Source of the DNA: an uncultured Microbacterium sp.
GTDB taxonomy: Bacteria; Actinomycetota; Actinomycetes; Actinomycetales; Microbacteriaceae
Length of the DNA: 18,403 nucleotides
Direction of reading: 5' to 3'
Assembly: GCA_937926065.1 (NCBI GenBank)
Contig: CALANM010000194.1
Location: 1-18,403, forward strand
In this document: one piece after another, positions 15,376 through 18,403 of the stretch
How the letters are laid out: each line of letters begins with the position of its first letter
Numbering within the stretch: the stretch's first letter is position 1
Notes under the pieces: model-generated
What the model was told of the DNA's origin: nothing
Databases searched by the model: none
The model's input: only the letters and a program-made list of their open reading frames with translations
Translations under genes and position numbers: made by a program

Positions 15376-15618
15376 ATGGCACGTTCAGGCAACGGCGACG
15401 AACCCCTCGTTGAGCACCACGAGGGAGAGCCCGCACCCAACCCCGTCTGGTTCAAGCCGATCATGCTCGGCCTCATGATCATCGGCCTCGTCTGGGTGAT
15501 CGTCTACTACCTGAGCGGCTCCGTGCAGCTGCCCATCCCCGGCATCGGTGCCTGGAATCTCGTGATCGGGTTCGGCATCGCGTTCGTCGGCTTCCTCATG
15601 ACCACCCGCTGGCGCTGA
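15376..15618 (+). CDS. crgA: CrgA, cell division protein
   Basis: This 80-residue protein has two membrane helices (~27-46 and ~57-75) joined by a short loop. The CrgA family pattern is clear: NPVWFKPIMLGLMIIGLVWV, VYYLSG, IPGIGAWNLVIGFG and FLMTTRWR at the C-terminus. CrgA works at the septum and growth pole, where it contacts FtsZ, FtsQ and penicillin-binding proteins and helps place peptidoglycan synthesis. Length matches the family. It stands alone on the plus strand between the divergent sortase and the convergent rhomboid gene, with its own -10 and a strong terminator at 15630-15670. The leaderless start is inferred from promoter spacing. Confidence 0.96.
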   Translation: MARSGNGDEPLVEHHEGEPAPNPVWFKPIMLGLMIIGLVWVIVYYLSGSVQLPIPGIGAWNLVIGFGIAFVGFLMTTRWR

Positions 15619-15629
15619 CCAGCGGCGAC

Positions 15630-15670
15630 GAGACCCCCGCAGGGCATCGGCTCTGCGGGGGTCTCTTTTT
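15630..15670 (+). terminator. Strong rho-independent terminator after crgA
   Basis: GAGACCCCCGCAG (15630-15642) pairs perfectly with CTGCGGGGGTCTC (15653-15665), a 13-bp stem with a 10-base loop, followed by five T. It starts 11 bases past the crgA stop. Confidence 0.97.
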
Positions 15671-15687
15671 GGTCTCCGAGCGGAAAG

Positions 15688-15763
15688 TTATCCACAGGTT
15701 TGTCCCCAGGTGGGGATGAATCACACCGGTGTAATTCACAGGTGTGGAACGGTCTGTGGACTC
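15688..15763. other. Cluster of DnaA-box-like sites and small palindromes
   Basis: The gap between convergent crgA and the rhomboid gene holds a perfect DnaA box TTATCCACA (15688-15696) and a near copy TTGTCCCCA (15700-15708). Weaker matches lie at 15711-15719 (minus), 15732-15740 (plus) and 15755-15763 (minus, TCCACA core). It also holds TCCCC/GGGGA (15703-15716), the perfect palindrome ACACCGGTGT (15723-15732), the direct repeat CACAGGT (15693-15699, 15737-15743) and CACACC/GGTGTG (15722-15746). It may bind DnaA or another regulator; part may act as terminator for the rhomboid gene. Confidence 0.5.
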
Positions 15764-15771
15764 CTCGCGCC

Positions 15772-16635
15772 CTACGAGTACAGCGCGACCGACACCGCGA
15801 GGAGGGCGATGAGGCCCGCCGCGGTCGCCGTCAGCAGCAGCTTCTGGGTGCGCTGCTGTCTCGTCGCGCGCGTGCGCGCATAGATCCAGCCGACGAGCAG
15901 ACCGACCAGGCCGCCGCCGATGTGACCCTGCCACGAGATGTTCGACCCGGGCAGGAACGTGATCACGAGGTTCAGGCCCAGCAGCACGGCGATCGCTGTG
16001 ACGTTCGCTCCGATGTGCCGGCCGATGATGAACATCGCGCCCAGCAGGCCCCACACCGCGCCGGACGCGCCGATCACCCAGGTGTACGGCGCGAGCAGCG
16101 CGACGAGCACCGACCCGCCCATCGCGCTCAGCACATAGAGCGCGGCGAACCGCCAGCGCCCCAGCAGCGGCTCGAGACTCCGGCCGAGCGCCCACAACGC
16201 GAGCATGTTGAGCGCGATGTGCCACGGACTCCCGTGCACGAGAGTCACGGTGAGCACACGCCACGGCTGGAAGAACGGGCCCGGCTCGAGGAATCCGCTG
16301 TTGAACGCGAGCGCGCTGAACACGACGTCGCCGATGCCCGGAAGCAGCGCCACGAGGTAGGCGAGCACCGTGACCGCGACGATCCCGTACGTCACGATCG
16401 GACGGTCGCCCGACCGCAGGACCCGCGCCGCCCGCGCCCGCCGCGGCATCCGCGTGACGTTCGCCGCCTTCTGCTGCTCACGCAGGCACTCCGGGCAGAT
16501 CACCCCGACGGGCATCTGCGTCTGGCATTCGACACAGATCGTGCGCGTGCATCGCTGGCACAGCACGAAGCTCTGCCGATCGGGATGCCGGTAGCAGTAG
16601 TTGTCGGGATGAGCGCGGTAGTCGGGAGTCGTCAC
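15772..16635 (-). CDS. Rhomboid-family intramembrane serine protease with N-terminal zinc finger
   Basis: This 287-residue protein starts with a Cys/His-rich finger (residues 14-50): C14-x2-H17, C26-x2-C29, C34-x2-C37 and C47-x2-C50, of the B-box-like type. A membrane core of six or seven helices follows (from ~80). Rhomboid signatures are PWRVLTVTLVHGS, HIALNM (His139, Asn143), the catalytic Ser191 in GASGAVWGLLG and the catalytic His238 in GHIGGGLVG. Rhomboids cut substrates inside or near the membrane; the finger may bind protein partners or regulate access. The start is GTG at 16635. It shares strand with ppiA, 33 bases upstream, so the two may be co-transcribed. Orthologues sit at the same place beside crgA in other Actinobacteria; the substrate is unknown. 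Confidence 0.94.
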   Translation of the reverse strand: MTTPDYRAHPDNYCYRHPDRQSFVLCQRCTRTICVECQTQMPVGVICPECLREQQKAANVTRMPRRARAARVLRSGDRPIVTYGIVAVTVLAYLVALLPGIGDVVFSALAFNSGFLEPGPFFQPWRVLTVTLVHGSPWHIALNMLALWALGRSLEPLLGRWRFAALYVLSAMGGSVLVALLAPYTWVIGASGAVWGLLGAMFIIGRHIGANVTAIAVLLGLNLVITFLPGSNISWQGHIGGGLVGLLVGWIYARTRATRQQRTQKLLLTATAAGLIALLAVSVALYS

Positions 16636-16668
16636 GCGAGCCTCACTCGCTGGTCGGTCGCCGGGCCC

Positions 16669-17226
16669 TCAGGCGGCGACGACGTCGATCGACGAGATGA
16701 CGACCGGCTCGAGCGGACGGTCGCCGGGGCCCGTCGGCACGGCGCTGATCGCGTCGACCACCGAGCGCGATGCGTCGTCGGCGACCTCGCCGAAGATCGT
16801 GTGCTTGCCGTTGAGCCACGGCGTGGGGTCGGTCGTGATGAAGAACTGCGAGCCGTTGGTTCCTTCGACCTGGCCCGTGATGGCGTTGCGGCGCAGGCCG
16901 GCGTTCGCCATGGCGAGCAGGTAGGGAGCGCCGAAGGTGAGCTCCGGGTGGATCTCGTCGTTGAACGTGTAGCCCGGGCCGCCCACGCCCTGGCCGAGCG
17001 GGTCGCCGCCCTGAATCATGAAGTTCGGGATGATGCGGTGGAAGATGACGTCGGTATAGAGGGGGCCCTCGCCGGGCTTTCCCGTCGCCGGGTGCGTCCA
17101 CTCCTGCGAACCGTCGGCGAGACCGACGAAGTTCTTGACGGTGCGGGGGGCGTGGTCTCCGAAGAGGTTGACGACGATGTCGCCGTGGTTGGTGTGGATC
17201 GTCGCGACTGCGGTGTGGATCGGCAT
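16669..17226 (-). CDS. ppiA: Cyclophilin-type peptidyl-prolyl cis-trans isomerase
   Basis: This 185-residue cyclophilin catalyses cis-trans isomerisation of Xaa-Pro bonds during protein folding. Active-site motifs are VIFHRIIPNFMIQGGDP (catalytic Arg64, with Phe69 and Gln72) and NGSQFFITTDPTPWLNGKH. There is no signal peptide or membrane segment, so it is cytoplasmic, as is M. tuberculosis PpiA in its basic form. I chose the ATG at 17226, which has GGGAG 10 bases upstream on its strand; the ATG at 17235 is possible but leaves only one base after GGGAG. A longer frame reaching 17373 would run into the divergent promoter region. It is followed by the rhomboid gene. Confidence 0.95.
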   Translation of the reverse strand: MPIHTAVATIHTNHGDIVVNLFGDHAPRTVKNFVGLADGSQEWTHPATGKPGEGPLYTDVIFHRIIPNFMIQGGDPLGQGVGGPGYTFNDEIHPELTFGAPYLLAMANAGLRRNAITGQVEGTNGSQFFITTDPTPWLNGKHTIFGEVADDASRSVVDAISAVPTGPGDRPLEPVVISSIDVVAA

Positions 17227-17276
17227 GCCCACCATTCTCCCACCTGTCAACCCCTGGCGCGCTCGTGGCGGTCTGG

Positions 17277-17282
17277 CAAGAT
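17277..17282 (+). promoter_or_regulatory. Weak candidate promoter for the membrane protein gene at 17315
   Basis: CAAGAT lies 17 bases after CTGGCG (17254-17259), a correct -35/-10 spacing but weak hexamers. It sits in the 88-base divergent gap between ppiA and the next gene. A ribosome binding site GAGGGAG (17302-17308) follows. Confidence 0.3.
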
Positions 17283-17314
17283 GGGAGGAAATCACCCAGA
17301 CGAGGGAGAGTCTC

Positions 17315-17893
17315 GTGAGCCTCAGCCGCAAGCGCAAGAAGGAACTCCGCAAACTCCAGAAGCACGCGAACACCCTGTGGGAGTCGCAGCAGGTCCTGCT
17401 CGGCCAGGCGGGTGAGGTCGCACGCGAGGCCGGACGTCAGCTCGGCCACTACAGCCGCGAACATGTCGTTCCCACGGTGCAGCACAGCTACGACAAGTAC
17501 GCCGCTCCCTACGTGTCGCAGGGTGTCAAGACGTCGGCGAAGCTCTACAACGAGCGCCTCGCACCCGCCGCCGGATCCGTCATCGGCTCTGCCCTCTCGG
17601 TCTGGGATGCCGCCAATGAGAAGCGCCACGCCCTCGCGGCCGGCCGCGGCTTCGGCTCGATCGACGTCGCCAAGCTCCAGAAGTCGGCGGCGAAGTACGG
17701 CAAGGACGCGACGAAGAAGCTGATCGTCGCTGCACCGCAGCCCGCCAAGAAGAAGATGGGCGCCGGCGGTGTGCTGGCCATCATCTTCGGCATCGCCGCG
17801 GCGGCCGGTGTGGCGTATGCCGCGTGGCAGACCCTGCGCGCCGATGACGAGCTGTGGGTGGCCGACGACCCGCTCCGCGCCCCCGACGCCTGA
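17315..17893 (+). CDS. C-terminally membrane-anchored protein of unknown function
   Basis: The product has 192 residues. It starts with a very basic stretch (SLSRKRKKELRKLQKH), continues with a long, probably helical region with repeats resembling TVQHSYDKYAAPYVSQGVKT and LYNERLAPAAGS, and has a Lys-rich segment (KKLIVAAPQPAKKKMG). It ends with one hydrophobic helix (~153-172, GVLAIIFGIAAAAGVAYAAW) and a short acidic tail (DDELWVADDP). The layout resembles the DUF5324-type proteins I recall near this locus in other Actinobacteria; this is from memory and tentative. The GTG at 17315 is chosen because GAGGGAG lies 6 bases upstream; the frame is open further up but that part overlaps ppiA. It diverges from ppiA and is followed after 7 bases by the YbaK-type gene. 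Confidence 0.8.
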   Translation: MSLSRKRKKELRKLQKHANTLWESQQVLLGQAGEVAREAGRQLGHYSREHVVPTVQHSYDKYAAPYVSQGVKTSAKLYNERLAPAAGSVIGSALSVWDAANEKRHALAAGRGFGSIDVAKLQKSAAKYGKDATKKLIVAAPQPAKKKMGAGGVLAIIFGIAAAAGVAYAAWQTLRADDELWVADDPLRAPDA

Positions 17894-17900
17894 TCTGTCC

Positions 17901-18403
17901 GTGGCCGACGACCCCCTCGTGAGCGCCAGCGCTGAGGACGGTCTCTCGCGCGTGCGTGCCGCGGCCGCCGAACGCGCGCTCGACGTGGAGATCCGCGAGC
18001 GTCCTGCAGCACGGAGCCTCCCCGAGGCCGCGGCCCTGCTCGGCCTGCAGCCAGCCGACATCGTCAAGACGCTCGTCGTCAAGCGCTCCGACGACACGTA
18101 CCTCTTCGCGCTGATCCCGGGCGACCGCGCGATCTCGTGGCCAAAGCTGCGGGCGGTGGTCGGAGTCAACAAGCTCCAGCTTCCCGATCCGCAGCGCGCG
18201 TTCGAGGCCACCGGCTACGAGCGGGGCACCATCGTGCCGATCGGCAGCACGACCGACTGGCCGGTGTTCGCCGACGAGCAGGTCGTCGGCAAGCGCATCG
18301 CCATGGGCGCCGGCGCGCATGGGTACAGCCTGTTCGTCGACGCCGACGCGCTCATCGCGGCCTATGGCGCTACGGTCGCCGACATCTCGCAGCCGATCGA
18401 CGG
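17901..18403 (+). CDS. YbaK/ProX-type aminoacyl-tRNA deacylase, 3'-partial
   Basis: The frame runs off the right edge with 167 residues visible. It matches the YbaK/EbsC and prolyl-tRNA synthetase-associated editing domain: LPEAAALLGLQPADIVKTLVVK contains the conserved Lys56, and the fold continues with YLFALIPGDRAISWPKL, RGTIVPIGS and GKRIAMGAGAHGYSLFVDAD. These enzymes hydrolyse mischarged tRNAs such as Cys-tRNA(Pro) or Ala-tRNA(Pro) in the cytoplasm. The start is GTG at 17901, 7 bases after the upstream stop, with no clear ribosome binding site; a second GTG at 17919 is an alternative. Translational coupling to the upstream gene is likely. The exact tRNA substrate cannot be told. Confidence 0.88.
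   Translation, partial: MADDPLVSASAEDGLSRVRAAAAERALDVEIRERPAARSLPEAAALLGLQPADIVKTLVVKRSDDTYLFALIPGDRAISWPKLRAVVGVNKLQLPDPQRAFEATGYERGTIVPIGSTTDWPVFADEQVVGKRIAMGAGAHGYSLFVDADALIAAYGATVADISQPID

Noticed and set aside
15671..15771. Chromosomal origin oriC
   Set aside because: The box cluster is short, has no AT-rich unwinding region, and dnaA and dnaN are not adjacent; at most it is an accessory site.
17244..17249. TTGACA (minus strand) as -35 of ppiA
   Set aside because: It is a perfect hexamer, but a -10 at 16-18 bases would fall at or inside the ppiA start codon region, and none is seen there.
15700..17415. 571-codon plus-strand frame across the rhomboid and ppiA genes
   Set aside because: It spans two genes with clear motifs on the minus strand and itself shows no known domain.
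1..18403. CRISPR arrays, rRNA genes, transposases, prophage genes
   Set aside because: I looked for regular repeats, insertion sequence ends and typical proteins and saw none in this window.

Overview
The window is high-GC actinobacterial DNA. It carries the conserved cell-wall and division kinase cluster that lies near the replication origin in Actinobacteria: fhaA-fhaB-pstP-rodA-pbpA-pknA, then pknB, trpG/pabA, a class E sortase, crgA, a rhomboid protease and ppiA. Gene content, the short FhaA and the sequence style suggest the family Microbacteriaceae, probably Microbacterium or a relative. This taxonomic call is inference; no rRNA gene is present. Compared with the order I recall for Mycobacterium tuberculosis (gyrA, ppiA, rhomboid, crgA, trpG, pknB, pknA, pbpA, rodA, pstP, fhaB, fhaA), the window is inverted, so gyrA/gyrB/dnaA and oriC would be expected beyond the right edge.

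Bases 1-4560 are accessory. They hold the 3' part of a beta-propeller protein on a Pro/Thr linker (1-1319), an acyltransferase-3/SGNH fusion (1405-3582), and a 5'-truncated hipA kinase remnant on the minus strand (3669-4544). The remnant sits just downstream of a tRNA-Leu(CAG) gene (4573-4656, minus). A degraded partial copy of the tRNA 3' end lies on its far side at 3601-3619, which suggests the footprint of an old tRNA-targeted insertion.

Bases 4802-11908 are one tightly packed operon: two FHA phosphothreonine readers, the PP2C phosphatase PstP, the SEDS glycosyltransferase RodA, the transpeptidase PbpA and the kinase PknA. Four of the five junctions are 4-base start/stop overlaps. A hairpin at 11941-11970 and a new -10 element separate pknB (12027-13733), the PASTA-domain kinase. 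The logic of the set is kinase (PknA/PknB), phosphatase (PstP), phospho-readers (FhaA/FhaB) and outputs (RodA/PbpA, CrgA).

Bases 13741-15300 are a minus-strand group with overlapping ends: class E sortase, a 52-residue membrane protein and a TrpG/PabA-type amidotransferase. crgA (15376-15618) is on the plus strand, probably leaderless, and ends in a strong terminator. A roughly 90-base cluster of DnaA-box-like words and small palindromes follows, in the convergent gap before the rhomboid protease (minus). ppiA (minus) and a C-terminally anchored membrane protein (plus) diverge at 17227-17314. The window ends inside a YbaK-type tRNA deacylase.

The observations I rate highest are: a strongly repeated word GGATGCC/GGCATCC that coincides with otherwise unusual codons (GAT, GCA, CAT); a shared D-D-A-T-R motif in the FhaA tail and the PknA juxtamembrane segment; the two-part, cysteine-bearing PknA ectodomain; the DnaA-box/palindrome cluster after crgA; and the hipA/tRNA footprint. 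I did not find an obviously new multi-gene system.
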